Source: a virus. Taken from it: DNA of 36,761 nt. The stretch is taken from positions 1-36,761 of IMG/VR virus record IMGVR_UViG_3300027852_000109, one strand, 5' to 3'. Positions within the stretch are counted from its first letter, which is position 1; every line of letters begins with the position of its first letter. The translations under genes and the position numbers were made by a program. The notes under the pieces are model-generated. The model saw only the letters and a list, made by a program, of their open reading frames with translations, made no database searches and was not told the origin of the DNA. This document shows positions 1-7,433 of the stretch, piece by piece.

Positions 1-209
1 GCGACTGGAATATCTTCGATAACCATGTAGTTGTCAAGTTCAATTTCCTTACCATCCCTTGTTCTTATCGTTACCCGATTAACCTTTGGGTGATATTCTG
101 TAACCATTACTCTCTCGCCATTTCTAGCGACTATATCTGCTCCAATTTCAACATTGTGACACAATGTCGCGTTTCTAATAAATTGTGGTTTATTCTCCTG
201 ATTCTCCAT
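1..209 (-). CDS. Hypothetical protein, 3' end cut by window edge
   Basis: Not recognised. An open frame on the minus strand starts with ATG at 209 and stays open for 69 codons to the window edge. The protein begins MENQENKPQFIRNATLCHNV and continues with alternating charged and beta-prone stretches (VMVTEYHPKVNRVTIRTRDG), which suggests a small beta-rich domain. The start lies inside the last 20 bases of the DnaA-domain gene upstream, the same kind of short overlap seen throughout this operon, which supports translation. No signal peptide or membrane segment is visible. Confidence 0.6.
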   Translation of the reverse strand, partial: MENQENKPQFIRNATLCHNVEIGADIVARNGERVMVTEYHPKVNRVTIRTRDGKEIELDNYMVIEDIPV

Positions 210-711
210 GTGTTTCTGTAATGAGTTCATCTTCGTTTTTGATTTTAATTTCTTGTTTAATTTTATCTTCTATCTTTTGTAATGTTTGGAATAAGTTCAT
301 GTCCGTCTCTTTCCAAGCCTCAATACATCTAAGGTGATAAATCACATTTGAATGTCCTTGATTAAATGAATCACCGATCTTTTGAAGGGATGCATCAGAG
401 TACTTATCCATGAACCAATAGCATAGTCTTCGAATGTCCACCAGTTTGCCAGTTTTAAGAAGTTTCCCTGACTCTCTCATTGTTCTGATAGTATCAGGTG
501 CTATTCTGTAATGGTTGCAAACAACCGCAATTATATGCTCCATTGACAAATAGTCATTAGCATATTTAGTTAAGTTCTCAAGATTGAATTTCTGAATGTT
601 GAATTTTGCAAACTCAGAAGGCGTCAGTTTCAGTTGAATTATAACTGTCTGGTCGTGTGTATTTTCTGCGTACTTTATCGCTCTCATTGTATTGTTGTTT
701 AAAATGTTCAA
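190..711 (-). CDS. DnaA domain IV-like DNA-binding protein
   Basis: A 173-residue protein whose residues 57-135 resemble the C-terminal DNA-binding domain (domain IV) of the initiator DnaA: a helix with IIAVVCNHYRI, then the signature-like GHSNVIYH (119-126) where DnaA has a D-H-T/S-T-V-x-H motif, then a closing helix. There is no AAA+ ATPase domain, so it cannot open an origin the way DnaA does. Likely roles are binding DnaA boxes at a phage or host origin, or transcriptional control. The first 32 codons overlap the end of the VRR-NUC gene in another frame. Starts at residue 9 (687) or residue 57 (543, directly at the domain) are possible alternatives. The family resemblance is read by eye. 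Confidence 0.72.
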   Translation of the reverse strand: MNILNNNTMRAIKYAENTHDQTVIIQLKLTPSEFAKFNIQKFNLENLTKYANDYLSMEHIIAVVCNHYRIAPDTIRTMRESGKLLKTGKLVDIRRLCYWFMDKYSDASLQKIGDSFNQGHSNVIYHLRCIEAWKETDMNLFQTLQKIEDKIKQEIKIKNEDELITETHGESGE

Positions 712-955
712 AGCCGTAGCTTATTAAAGATATTTGACCATGCTTGTAAAGAATTTCTTGCATAGCGTATTGTAATTGGCTTGGTGTACCGTCTTCCTTT
801 TTTACCTCACACCAAATATCGGGTAAAATTCGATGTACTCCTAATAAATCCGGAATACCATTCTTATTTGTTTGAATCAGTTTAACCACAAAGTATCCTT
901 CTTTCTCAAGATACTCTGTGATTTTCTTCTGATGCCATGACTCAGGCTTGTTCAT
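614..955 (-). CDS. VRR-NUC domain nuclease
   Basis: A compact 113-residue nuclease of the VRR-NUC branch of the PD-(D/E)XK superfamily. The active-site layout is visible: G33-x-P35-D36 (GIPDLL), then E50-V-K52 (WCEVKKEDGTPS), then Q62. VRR-NUC proteins of phages act as stand-alone structure-specific nucleases, for example on branched DNA. It sits next to an SF2 helicase and a DnaA-domain protein, which fits a replication or recombination module. The final 25 residues are polar and overlap the next gene, so they may be dispensable. The start ATG lies within the 3' end of the upstream 56-residue gene. Confidence 0.8.
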   Translation of the reverse strand: MNKPESWHQKKITEYLEKEGYFVVKLIQTNKNGIPDLLGVHRILPDIWCEVKKEDGTPSQLQYAMQEILYKHGQISLISYGFEHFKQQYNESDKVRRKYTRPDSYNSTETDAF

Positions 956-1112
956 CAGCCATTTCTAAAACGTCATCACCAGAAGACCGGTGATAAACTT
1001 GGTTACCTCTTTCATCATAAGCTAATTCTTCTGCCTCGATTAAGGTTAGAAGTGCAAACTCAAGTAGTTTGTCCTTTTGCACTGGTGATAGTTCGTCTAA
1101 ATATTTCTCCAT
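942..1112 (-). CDS. Small acidic protein, 56 residues
   Basis: Not recognised. The ATG at 1112-1110 overlaps the TAA of the helicase gene as TAATG, and its own TGA at 942 overlaps the start of the VRR-NUC gene, so the reading frame exactly fills the space between two real genes. The protein (MEKYLDELSPVQKDKLLEFA and onward) is acidic, probably all helical at the N-terminus, and has no cysteines or membrane segment. Its position suggests a partner or regulator of the helicase or nuclease, but this is only context. Confidence 0.7.
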   Translation of the reverse strand: MEKYLDELSPVQKDKLLEFALLTLIEAEELAYDERGNQVYHRSSGDDVLEMADEQA

Positions 1113-2380
1113 TACAGTTCCATTTTTAATTGTGGTTTCTTCTTTTTATTTAATCCAAAATCCCTTTTAAAGTAATAAGTAGTGTAGGATTTCTTTTTCA
1201 CTACCGTATTGTAAATCTTATCCTCAATACCACCTTCACTGAAAATCCAATAAACATCATTGAATTTCCTATCCATAGTTGTCATTCTGTCTCTTCCTTG
1301 CCAATAGCTTGTTGCAGAAAAGTCGATATTGTAGAATACAAGTACATCAGCATTCGCAAGTTTTGTTCCCTCTCGCCCTGACTGTATCTGGAGAGCGATA
1401 TGTTTTTCGGGATTGGCATCGAATGTAGCGATATCGTTGCATAGGTTGTCGCCAAACACTTCCTTAAGTATTTCATATTCAGCGATAAACTTGTAGAACA
1501 TGGCGATCTTTTTACCCTTGAAATGGCTTTTAATAAATTCTCCCTTTGTTCTGTCAAATCCGGTTCTTGTTCCATCTTCTAATTTTATTGAGCCAGAATA
1601 CATTTGGTGCAGCTTTGACTGTAATTTTACCGGAGTGTCAGCAATTACTCTGTCTCCGATTACCAAATTCTTCTTTAATTGATTAATAACTTTATATGTG
1701 CTATCCTTCATTTTCACCCTGAGGATATGCTCTTTAATTTCTCCTGAGAATCCCGCTTGTTTCTGAGAAAACTCAACAAACAAATGGCTAATCTTATCGA
1801 ATACCTCGTCCTTTCTGCAATCAGAATAATCATTGACAACTCTACCATATGCAATCGTCTTTTCCTTTTTATCTACATGATGATTAGCAAACTGATAAAA
1901 GTTCTTGTATGCTTTTGCCAATGGTGAATCTTGCTTAACCCAAAATTGGTGAAAGATTTGAGAATATGACTCAGGAGTTGGTGTTCCTGACAAGAAAATC
2001 ACTTTTGTTTTCGGTGACTTATCTAGCATATCTGCAATATCCCTTGCTCTTTTATTAGGTTTAGGAAATGCTCCAATGCCATGAGCCTCGTCCAGGATCA
2101 GTATATCAACATCTTCATGGTCAGCCTTGTGAAATGACTCATAATTGATAACCTCAAACTTATAATTCAATCCGGAAGTTTCATAATCGTCCTTGATGCT
2201 CGAAATTGCTTTCTTTTTCGTAACAAACAAGACCTTCTTTGCTCCTTCTGAACAGAATAATGCACAAAACGTTTTACCGGTTCGTACTTCCATCGCTAGG
2301 TAAAGCATATTGTGTGTATCCAATATTGCTTTACCTTTGTTTACTATTTCCTCTTGATAATCTCTTAGTTTGAATCCCAT
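1112..2380 (-). CDS. SF2 (SNF2/DEAH-like) DNA helicase
   Basis: A 422-residue two-domain SF2 ATPase. Visible motifs: Q-like region RDYQ near residue 6, Walker A EVRTGKT (31-37), Walker B DEAH (97-100), motif III SGTP (131-134), and the arginine-finger motif QGRDR (361-365). The motif VI form and the small size resemble phage SNF2-like helicases found next to VRR-NUC genes. The expected role is ATP-driven translocation or branch processing on double-stranded DNA during phage replication or recombination. The walker motif has R-T in place of the usual G-x-G but keeps the key GKT. It is joined to the downstream 56-residue gene by TAATG and overlaps the upstream membrane protein gene by 16 bases. 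Confidence 0.9.
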   Translation of the reverse strand: MGFKLRDYQEEIVNKGKAILDTHNMLYLAMEVRTGKTFCALFCSEGAKKVLFVTKKKAISSIKDDYETSGLNYKFEVINYESFHKADHEDVDILILDEAHGIGAFPKPNKRARDIADMLDKSPKTKVIFLSGTPTPESYSQIFHQFWVKQDSPLAKAYKNFYQFANHHVDKKEKTIAYGRVVNDYSDCRKDEVFDKISHLFVEFSQKQAGFSGEIKEHILRVKMKDSTYKVINQLKKNLVIGDRVIADTPVKLQSKLHQMYSGSIKLEDGTRTGFDRTKGEFIKSHFKGKKIAMFYKFIAEYEILKEVFGDNLCNDIATFDANPEKHIALQIQSGREGTKLANADVLVFYNIDFSATSYWQGRDRMTTMDRKFNDVYWIFSEGGIEDKIYNTVVKKKSYTTYYFKRDFGLNKKKKPQLKMEL

Positions 2381-2568
2381 AAGTCATCCCAAGCATCGCT
2401 TGTTTTTATACATGAAAATACAGTTCCTAAGATTCCTGATATGATAAGGAAGTACCAACCATCAGGTATCAATTTGTAAAGTGCTGCTATAAAATAAATG
2501 TAAGTAGTACACAATGACAAGACCGATACCATAAGCCATACGATTAATCTAAATGCTTTTTTCTTCAT
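2365..2568 (-). CDS. Small membrane protein, two predicted TM segments
   Basis: Not recognised. 67 residues with two hydrophobic stretches, about 7-30 and 37-53, and a charged tail ending DAWDDLWDSN. The basic N-terminus (MKKKAFR) and two-helix layout are compatible with a holin or an inner-membrane modulator of superinfection, but there is no endolysin next to it to support a lysis role. It lies between the helicase gene (16-base overlap) and another membrane protein gene (TAATG), so the two membrane proteins are probably made together. Confidence 0.7.
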   Translation of the reverse strand: MKKKAFRLIVWLMVSVLSLCTTYIYFIAALYKLIPDGWYFLIISGILGTVFSCIKTSDAWDDLWDSN

Positions 2569-2861
2569 TATTTCCTAAATCTCATTTTTTCCATTAAACC
2601 AAAGTAGCTTCCAATTAATCCACCAGTCAAGCTACCTACAATTACTGGTAAATATTTCCATTCAAAATCCGTTAGGATTGCTTTAAAGGATACCACACCA
2701 ATTGTGATTCCAACAAGCCAAGCGATGTGAACGACTGCACCGGAAAGAAGTACTCCTTTCAAATGGTTCATTGCAATCATTTTCACGTTCCATGTTCTTG
2801 CCCAGATAAAAATTAACTGGTTTACAAAAACTGTGATTGTCATTAATAATATATTATCCAT
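2568..2861 (-). CDS. Small membrane protein, three predicted TM segments
   Basis: Not recognised. 97 residues with hydrophobic stretches at about 4-21, 35-58 and 70-90; the last is glycine-rich (VGSLTGGLIGSYFGLM). It ends with a basic tail KMRFRK. It is coupled by TAATG to genes on both sides. The pair of membrane proteins in the middle of an early DNA-metabolism operon is unusual for lysis genes, which normally sit with late genes; membrane anchoring of replication or superinfection exclusion are alternatives. Confidence 0.75.
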   Translation of the reverse strand: MDNILLMTITVFVNQLIFIWARTWNVKMIAMNHLKGVLLSGAVVHIAWLVGITIGVVSFKAILTDFEWKYLPVIVGSLTGGLIGSYFGLMEKMRFRK

Positions 2862-2998
2862 TATCGCTGAGGGGATTTATACTTACCTCTTCTCTTGTTG
2901 GATAAAGAAGTAAAGTAATTCATACTCATTAACTTTTGGAATCTGTGAATCTCCTTGCCTTGAAGAAGATTTGACTTTAATAATGTTTGTTTGTTCAT
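2861..2998 (-). CDS. Small basic protein, 45 residues
   Basis: Not recognised. An ATG at 2998 opens a 45-codon frame whose TAA overlaps the ATG of the next gene as TAATG, the junction used repeatedly in this operon. The protein (MNKQTLLKSNLLQGKEIHRF and onward) is strongly basic, with a tail rich in Lys, Arg and Ser (NKRRGKYKSPQR), so it could bind nucleic acid. It fills an otherwise empty gap of 144 bases between two genes. Confidence 0.65.
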   Translation of the reverse strand: MNKQTLLKSNLLQGKEIHRFQKLMSMNYFTSLSNKRRGKYKSPQR

Positions 2999-3004
2999 GA
3001 TTGT

Positions 3005-4315
3005 TTATTTAAAAAAATATGGTTGAATTGTTTTATGCTCTCCGTCAAGATGTTGTAATACGAATCCTGATCGTCCTTTCTTAAAGTTGGTCTGTACCCA
3101 CTCACTTGATGGTGAGAATGCTAAGTAATTCATGTACTCGAAGTCATCACTTGATGCCATGTCCAAAATCAATTGGTGAGAATCTCCTTTAGAGAATTCT
3201 ATTTTCTTGCCGTCATATAATCCGTTCTGTTTCATATACTGGTCAATCTTTTCAATTTGCTTTGGGTCAAGGTTCGGTTTAAATCCGAACTTAAGATTCT
3301 TAGAATCCTTTCCATGAGTTATTACAAATGTATGATTAAATACTGAATAATGGTTGATAAATCTTTCGTGATTTGTCACAATAACTCTGTTTTGATACAG
3401 AATCTCTGCCATTTGCTTGAATGCTGAGTTAACAATGTACCCAAAAGCACCGGCATGATTGTCTTCACAAATGTTGTTACACTGTATGAAATCGTAATGT
3501 TTAACAAGTCTCGACAACATATGCATCTTGAATCTCAATGCTACATCAAACGCTTTCTTGTTATCCATGTTCTGAGGAAGTGAGTGTCCTTTCCTGACAG
3601 TCATTCCATCCCATCCATCCATAAGGTCACCAAGTTCATCGAGGATCAAAATGTCAGCCGTTTTGGTCTTTATAATATAGTCAACCATTTCGTCACATCT
3701 TTTCATCAATTCCTCTTCATTCCATTTCGTTGGATATAAAGCCGTTCCATCCTTGTCGGTATCCATTCCTATATGAACATCAGTATAAACACATCTGTCA
3801 GCCTTAGGTTTTATTTCCTTGTATTTCTCAGGTAGGTCTGGAGTGAACAATGGCTGAACATCTAAAGGCTTAATGTATTTAGCAATAATCTCTTCCATTG
3901 CATCCACACCAATTGAGTCAGCAATAATGTTTTTTACTTCTCTGAATACAGTGTTGTAAAAAGGTGTTCCAGTATGCGTCACCGCTTTCCAAGAACTGAT
4001 ATGCTCAAATGGTAAATTGTACTTCTTACAGTACTGCTCGATTGTCATGTTTGAGCCGTTGTCATAATCCCATGATGTCATAAGTACTTTACGACCATCA
4101 GGGTCTGTAGTTTTCTTATTTTGATAATCATTTGAATCTGACGTAGACTTTGACTTTTCTTCCGGTATTTGAGTGCCTCTGAGTTTGTGAATCTCCAGGA
4201 TCTGTGACTTGCTTACGCTATATCTTGCGTTACGACCATCATCATCTTTAGCTTTTAACTCTAGTCCTAGAATTTCTGCTTCTTCTGGCTTTAATCTCAT
4301 TCTCTTCTTTTTCAT
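3005..4315 (-). CDS. Calcineurin-like metallophosphoesterase, divergent
   Basis: A 436-residue protein whose central part follows the metallophosphoesterase order: D-V-H (179-181), L-G-D-L-M-D-G (228-234), N-x-x-E-D-N-H (281-287, in place of GNHD/E) and T-H-G-K-D (334-337). A possible last histidine lies in GDSHQ. Such phage enzymes are usually annotated as phosphoesterases or DNA-repair exonuclease-like proteins; the substrate cannot be read from sequence. Residues 88-110 (TIEQYCKKYNLPFEHISSWK) look like a helix-turn-helix, giving a possible DNA-targeting front end. The start at 4315 overlaps the previous gene by 68 bases; residue 6 (4300) is an alternative. Confidence 0.72.
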   Translation of the reverse strand: MKKKRMRLKPEEAEILGLELKAKDDDGRNARYSVSKSQILEIHKLRGTQIPEEKSKSTSDSNDYQNKKTTDPDGRKVLMTSWDYDNGSNMTIEQYCKKYNLPFEHISSWKAVTHTGTPFYNTVFREVKNIIADSIGVDAMEEIIAKYIKPLDVQPLFTPDLPEKYKEIKPKADRCVYTDVHIGMDTDKDGTALYPTKWNEEELMKRCDEMVDYIIKTKTADILILDELGDLMDGWDGMTVRKGHSLPQNMDNKKAFDVALRFKMHMLSRLVKHYDFIQCNNICEDNHAGAFGYIVNSAFKQMAEILYQNRVIVTNHERFINHYSVFNHTFVITHGKDSKNLKFGFKPNLDPKQIEKIDQYMKQNGLYDGKKIEFSKGDSHQLILDMASSDDFEYMNYLAFSPSSEWVQTNFKKGRSGFVLQHLDGEHKTIQPYFFK

Positions 4316-4460
4316 TTTCTTCTTTAATTTTAATTAATTCTTTTTCTTGCCACCTTTTAAAGTGAGGCGTATCACTTTTTCTGCTTAGGGTTACACACCG
4401 AGCATGACGTGAGCCATCAGGATATGTATAAATCCTAAAAATTGACTCAGACTTGCTCAT
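4248..4460 (-). CDS. Hypothetical protein, 70 residues
   Basis: Not recognised. The N-terminal half (FRIYTYPDGSRHARCVTLSR) is beta-like and contains a plausible fold; the C-terminal third is a charged helix of Glu, Lys and Arg ending in a basic tail, which overlaps the start of the phosphoesterase gene by 68 bases. The overlap is long for this operon, so either the tail of this protein or the first codons of the next gene may be misassigned. Confidence 0.55.
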   Translation of the reverse strand: MSKSESIFRIYTYPDGSRHARCVTLSRKSDTPHFKRWQEKELIKIKEENEKEENEIKARRSRNSRTRVKS

Positions 4461-4665
4461 GGATTACTTTTATATCGTTTATATGTTTTGTTAACATGAA
4501 TTTGATTTGTAGTACATCAGGTAACTCAGGCTTTATTCCTGACCTGATATTGCATTGAGTGTAGCCATACCTTTTCTTAAAAAAAATACCTAAGGTTCTA
4601 GCCTGAGTGATTAACTCTACAAACTCTGCATGAGTCTTTTTTGTTTTGAGATATATTGTTTTCAT
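4447..4665 (-). CDS. Hypothetical protein, 72 residues
   Basis: Not recognised. A small basic protein (MKTIYLKTKKTHAEFVELIT at the start) predicted to be mixed alpha/beta. Two cysteine-free halves surround RYGYTQCNIRSG. It overlaps the next gene by 14 bases and follows the 53-residue gene with no gap, consistent with a polycistronic message. Confidence 0.65.
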   Translation of the reverse strand: MKTIYLKTKKTHAEFVELITQARTLGIFFKKRYGYTQCNIRSGIKPELPDVLQIKFMLTKHINDIKVIHEQV

Positions 4666-4827
4666 TTAATGTATTTTTAGATTAACTGCTTTGCCCCAAG
4701 CTAATGCTTTGGCATAAAGGTTCTCAAGGATCGCCAATTCTCTAATATCTTTAGGCGGAACAATAACTACCTCACGATTTGTGAGGTAGTGTATCATTAT
4801 CTGAATGAGAGCAATCTTACTCTTCAT
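4666..4827 (-). CDS. Hypothetical protein, 53 residues
   Basis: Not recognised. The ATG at 4827 lies 11 bases inside the 3' end of the DUF1508-like gene and the TAA at 4666 directly abuts the start of the 72-residue gene. The protein (MKSKIALIQIMIHYLTNREV, then VIVPPKDIRELAILENLYAK) looks folded, with an N-terminal helix, a short strand and a second helix. The exact fit between neighbours is the main support for translation. Confidence 0.65.
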   Translation of the reverse strand: MKSKIALIQIMIHYLTNREVVIVPPKDIRELAILENLYAKALAWGKAVNLKIH

Positions 4828-5026
4828 TCGTCTTTAAAGTATTGTCTATAACCTTGATGACATTGTGATTACTAATGTCCTTGCAAATTGTAGAAATTGC
4901 GCTTACAACATTGTGCTTCTGAGTGTAGGTTTCAGAAGTACAAAGTATCTGTCCGTTTGACGCTAAATAATTGAAGTAGTATTCTCCATTTTTAGCTTTT
5001 TCGATAATCCAAGTTCCTCTATTCAT
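4817..5026 (-). CDS. DUF1508 (YegP-like) domain protein
   Basis: The 69 residues after the ATG at 5026 match the DUF1508 pattern: W-I-I-E-K-A-K-N-G-E-Y-Y-F-N then A-S-N-G-Q-I-L-C-T-S-E-T-Y. This domain of about 50-60 residues forms a small beta fold; its function is unknown, though it is common in bacteria and phages. A longer frame opens at 5134 but would overlap the PD-(D/E)XK gene by 116 bases, whereas the start at 5026 overlaps it by 8 and begins directly at the domain, so the shorter form is preferred. Confidence 0.78.
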   Translation of the reverse strand: MNRGTWIIEKAKNGEYYFNYLASNGQILCTSETYTQKHNVVSAISTICKDISNHNVIKVIDNTLKTNEE

Positions 5027-5768
5027 TTTCTCCAGTGAGTTTAAATTTATTTGGAAATGCCAAATTTTTTGGTTTGTAATCAGGATTCTCTTCATCCCAT
5101 ATTGCTCTTGTGTGACCGAATAACTTAAAGTCATCTTCGAAAAACTTCGTAAATTCCTTTATCTGCCATCCCTTTCCTTGCATTGGCGGTTTGTCAGTCC
5201 TTGTTGCAGCATTGAGCCAAAGTACACCATATCTGTCGATTTTCATCTTTGATTGGTTCTCAAACATTTGTTTGTACATCGCTAATTGCATTCTGTAGGT
5301 CTTATGGATAGCATTTGACGTCTTATAATCAATCAGCCATGTTTCTCCATTAATCTTACATACTAAATCCATTGTACCACCTAATTTCAATTTGTTGTCA
5401 AATACAATTGACTCAGATAAGAAACCGGTATTATCAACTACAGAGAAAAACTTCATAAATCTGTTTATCATCTGCCACTCTTTTAACGTGAAAAAAGCAT
5501 TTCCATTGTCGTCAATCCAAGTGACTGGTGAGCCTTTTAAAAAGTCATCGATAGCATTGTGAACCTTAGTACCTTGCTCACCGGCTTCTCGTAGAATCGT
5601 CTTACTGTTATTTCCGGTATCTCTCAGCCATTGCTCAAAAAATGCTCCCTTAGGATATGCATTTAATACTGTAGTTACCGATGGGTAAAAAATCTTGTTG
5701 TCTTGCGTGTAGAAACGTTCATCTAAAACGTTTGCTTGTTGCGTCTTTTCATCTAAATAAGTTAACAT
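5019..5768 (-). CDS. PD-(D/E)XK family exonuclease (RecB/Cas4-like)
   Basis: A 249-residue nuclease of the RecB-like type. Active-site order: G-T-K-V-H70, then G130-G-T-M-D134, then D147-Y-K149 (WLIDYKTS), then Q161-L-A-M-Y165, which is the RecB motif QxxxY. This set is typical of phage recombination or resection exonucleases that need Mg2+. Together with the SSB upstream it suggests a phage single-strand annealing or end-processing pathway, although no annealase was recognised. It starts at 5768, one base from the stop of the upstream gene. Confidence 0.88.
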   Translation of the reverse strand: MLTYLDEKTQQANVLDERFYTQDNKIFYPSVTTVLNAYPKGAFFEQWLRDTGNNSKTILREAGEQGTKVHNAIDDFLKGSPVTWIDDNGNAFFTLKEWQMINRFMKFFSVVDNTGFLSESIVFDNKLKLGGTMDLVCKINGETWLIDYKTSNAIHKTYRMQLAMYKQMFENQSKMKIDRYGVLWLNAATRTDKPPMQGKGWQIKEFTKFFEDDFKLFGHTRAIWDEENPDYKPKNLAFPNKFKLTGENE

Positions 5769-5769
5769 A

Positions 5770-6063
5770 CTATTTCTTCTTTTTTGCGTGAGTATTATTT
5801 TTTAAAGCATTCTCGATATTTTTAATGTTGTTCCGAGATTCAACATATTTTACAATCCATTCATCGATTGTTTTGCCCTCTTTCAGTTTAACCCTCAGGT
5901 CACCGTATTTAGGGAATAAATATAATGTAGGACTAATTTGGCGATACTCTCCTTTCATGTCCTCAATTTGCTTGTCAGCTAATTGTCTAGTGATTGCCGG
6001 AGTCTTCTTTTTTTGCTTAAATTCACCCTTGTCTTTTTTTTGTGCATAGGAACTCATATTCAT
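5770..6063 (-). CDS. Small basic protein, 97 residues
   Basis: Not recognised. The protein is strongly lysine-rich at both ends (QKKDKGEFKQKKKTPA and a KKKK tail) around a more normal core (ISPTLYLFPKYGDLRVKLKE). This suggests a nucleic-acid-binding or accessory role beside the exonuclease. The start at residue 3 (6057) is equally possible. It is the first gene after the terminator that follows the SSB gene, so it is expected to be expressed at a lower level than SSB unless a promoter was missed. Confidence 0.65.
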   Translation of the reverse strand: MNMSSYAQKKDKGEFKQKKKTPAITRQLADKQIEDMKGEYRQISPTLYLFPKYGDLRVKLKEGKTIDEWIVKYVESRNNIKNIENALKNNTHAKKKK

Positions 6064-6078
6064 AATTATGGGATATAA

Positions 6079-6106
6079 AAAAGGTAGCCGTTTAAAGCTA
6101 CCTTTT
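6079..6106 (-). terminator. Intrinsic terminator after the SSB gene
   Basis: On the minus strand GGTAGC and GCTACC form a 6-bp GC-containing stem extended by four A-T pairs, with an 8-base loop, followed by a T-run (TTTTTTATA). It lies 16 bases after the SSB stop codon and before the next co-directional gene, so it should end most SSB transcripts and let some read through. Confidence 0.8.
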
Positions 6107-6121
6107 GATTAATAAATTTGT

Positions 6122-6805
6122 TTAGAAAGGCATATCGTCAACCTCTTCTTCTGTAGGCTCTGGAGCATCAGTTGATGCCTCAGGCTTTACAATCCCTTTT
6201 GCAATTTCCTCTGCTTTGCCTTTTAAGAAAGCAAACTCAGTGATGAAGAAAATCTTCCAATAGTTTTTACCTAAGGCTTTTTTTTGAGCCTCGTCAACTG
6301 GTGGTAAACCATTGATTGAAGTTTTCTTTTTTGGGTCATAGAAGAATGAATAAACTTTCTCCCCTTCTTGCTCGATGCTTACACCGGTCTTTTTCTTCTC
6401 ACTTCCTTCCGGAGTAAAGTCGAACGTGTTAAAACAAATGTCTTTTGCAAGGTCTAAAGAAGGTAACTTCTTCAAAAAGTCAGTTCCATAGCGACCATCT
6501 GCTGCAGTTTGGATTTGGATATAAATATCGTCAACCTCATTATACAGTCTTAATTTTAATTGCTCTCCATACTTTGAATCAGCAAACTCAATTCCTACAA
6601 TACGTCCGAAAACATCAGTGTGTTGAAGTTCCCATTTGTGACCTTCTGTCACCGCTTGTGTCTTTGGGTCTGTAATCTCATAAGTACGCTTATTTGCGCC
6701 TTGAACCCCTTCATTTACTTTCTGCATCATGTCTCCTTTGATGATTGAAAGATAAATTGCTTTTTGTGTGTTACCGTCTCTTACAGTTGATGCACCTCTA
6801 CTCAT
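6122..6805 (-). CDS. ssb: Single-stranded DNA-binding protein
   Basis: A 227-residue protein ending in an acidic tail EEEVDDMPF, the tip used by SSB proteins to recruit partners. The body (about 1-200) is beta-rich (FGRIVGIEFADSKYGEQLKL, then LYNEVDDIYIQI) as expected for an OB fold, but is longer and unlike bacterial SSB, resembling instead phage-type SSB. It coats single-stranded DNA during replication and recombination. The gene is followed by an intrinsic terminator and preceded by a consensus promoter at 7434-7464, so it is placed for strong expression. A weaker promoter-like arrangement (TTG, 18 bases, TATATTTA) lies at 6827-6855, just before the gene. Confidence 0.8.
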   Translation of the reverse strand: MSRGASTVRDGNTQKAIYLSIIKGDMMQKVNEGVQGANKRTYEITDPKTQAVTEGHKWELQHTDVFGRIVGIEFADSKYGEQLKLRLYNEVDDIYIQIQTAADGRYGTDFLKKLPSLDLAKDICFNTFDFTPEGSEKKKTGVSIEQEGEKVYSFFYDPKKKTSINGLPPVDEAQKKALGKNYWKIFFITEFAFLKGKAEEIAKGIVKPEASTDAPEPTEEEVDDMPF

Positions 6806-6841
6806 TTTTTTTAATTTTTAAATTGATAAATATAATTAATA

Positions 6842-7288
6842 CTAAAATAACTCAATTCCTTCACTCACGTAGCTTTTCATTTTCTTTAGGACTTCGCCTT
6901 GAATGACGCTACTAGCAGTTAAGTCAATTGTGTTTTGTTCGAACTCAAACGATATCTTTGTGAATTCCACATGGACATTGCTGACTTCTTTTTCTATGCT
7001 TAAATCTCCCCAAATATTGTACTCAATATTAAGGAATGTTTGGCTATGCTCTTCGTTGATAATTTGATCTTCCATAGGCACATGGAAATCTCTGTCTCCC
7101 CATTCAACGTCCTCAATCGCATTTGCAATTAAGTCATCATGATGAAAATCCATGTCAGTACCCTTCTCTGAGAGAAAGGAGTGAGCCATGTTTTGAAAGA
7201 ATGTGTTAAGGATGTTGGTGGCAAGTGTATTGCCCATTGAAACTGATAAGTCTCTTAAATCTACTAAGGTAATAATTGAATTGCTCAT
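6842..7288 (-). CDS. Hypothetical protein, 148 residues, upstream of SSB
   Basis: Not recognised. An acidic protein with an N-terminal helical region (LVDLRDLSVSMGNTLATNIL) and a beta-rich second half containing EEHSQTFLNIEYNIWGDL. It has no membrane segment or cysteine. It is the first gene of a short transcription unit that begins at the promoter 7434-7464 and ends at the terminator 6079-6106, so its job is probably linked to SSB or to the same expression time. Its start is preceded by a long structured leader. Confidence 0.75.
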   Translation of the reverse strand: MSNSIITLVDLRDLSVSMGNTLATNILNTFFQNMAHSFLSEKGTDMDFHHDDLIANAIEDVEWGDRDFHVPMEDQIINEEHSQTFLNIEYNIWGDLSIEKEVSNVHVEFTKISFEFEQNTIDLTASSVIQGEVLKKMKSYVSEGIELF

Positions 7289-7329
7289 ACTAATTGTGTT
7301 TTGTGAGTTACTTATTTTTGTTATAAACC

Positions 7330-7418
7330 TCTAGGCTAGGCGATATTCCTGATGCTCTTGGTGAATCGCGTTTCTACAATATGTACTAGTATCATGTAGC
7401 GCATCATTCTAGCCTAGA
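7330..7418 (-). ncRNA. Candidate structured leader RNA (three-way junction)
   Basis: Transcribed from the promoter at 7434-7464. A 10-bp stem (7330-7339 with 7409-7418, core CTAGGCTAG/CTAGCCTAG, no mismatch) closes a region holding two more hairpins. One is CTACATG ... CATATTGTAG around 7374-7398. The other is GCGATTC ... GAATATCGC at about 7340-7370, with a two-base bulge. The structure would begin about 10 bases from the RNA 5' end and finish about 40 bases before the start codon at 7288. Function is unknown: an RNA stabiliser, a riboregulator or a cis-acting sensor are possible. Confidence 0.55.
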
Positions 7419-7433
7419 TGCTCATAACTGAGG

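Noticed and set aside
2365-2861. Holin pair for lysis
   Set aside because: Two adjacent small membrane proteins could be holins, but they lie in an early DNA-metabolism operon without an endolysin or spanin.
6818-6860. Promoter just before the SSB gene (TTG, 18 bases, TATATTTA)
   Set aside because: The -7 element lacks the final G and the region is very AT-rich; mentioned with the gene but not listed as a feature.
7330-7418. Hammerhead ribozyme or tRNA reading of the leader three-way junction
   Set aside because: The topology recalls a hammerhead (UGAUG after stem one, AAAC after the second hairpin), but the essential C3, A9 and the UH cleavage position do not fit. No D, anticodon or T-loop signals for a tRNA.
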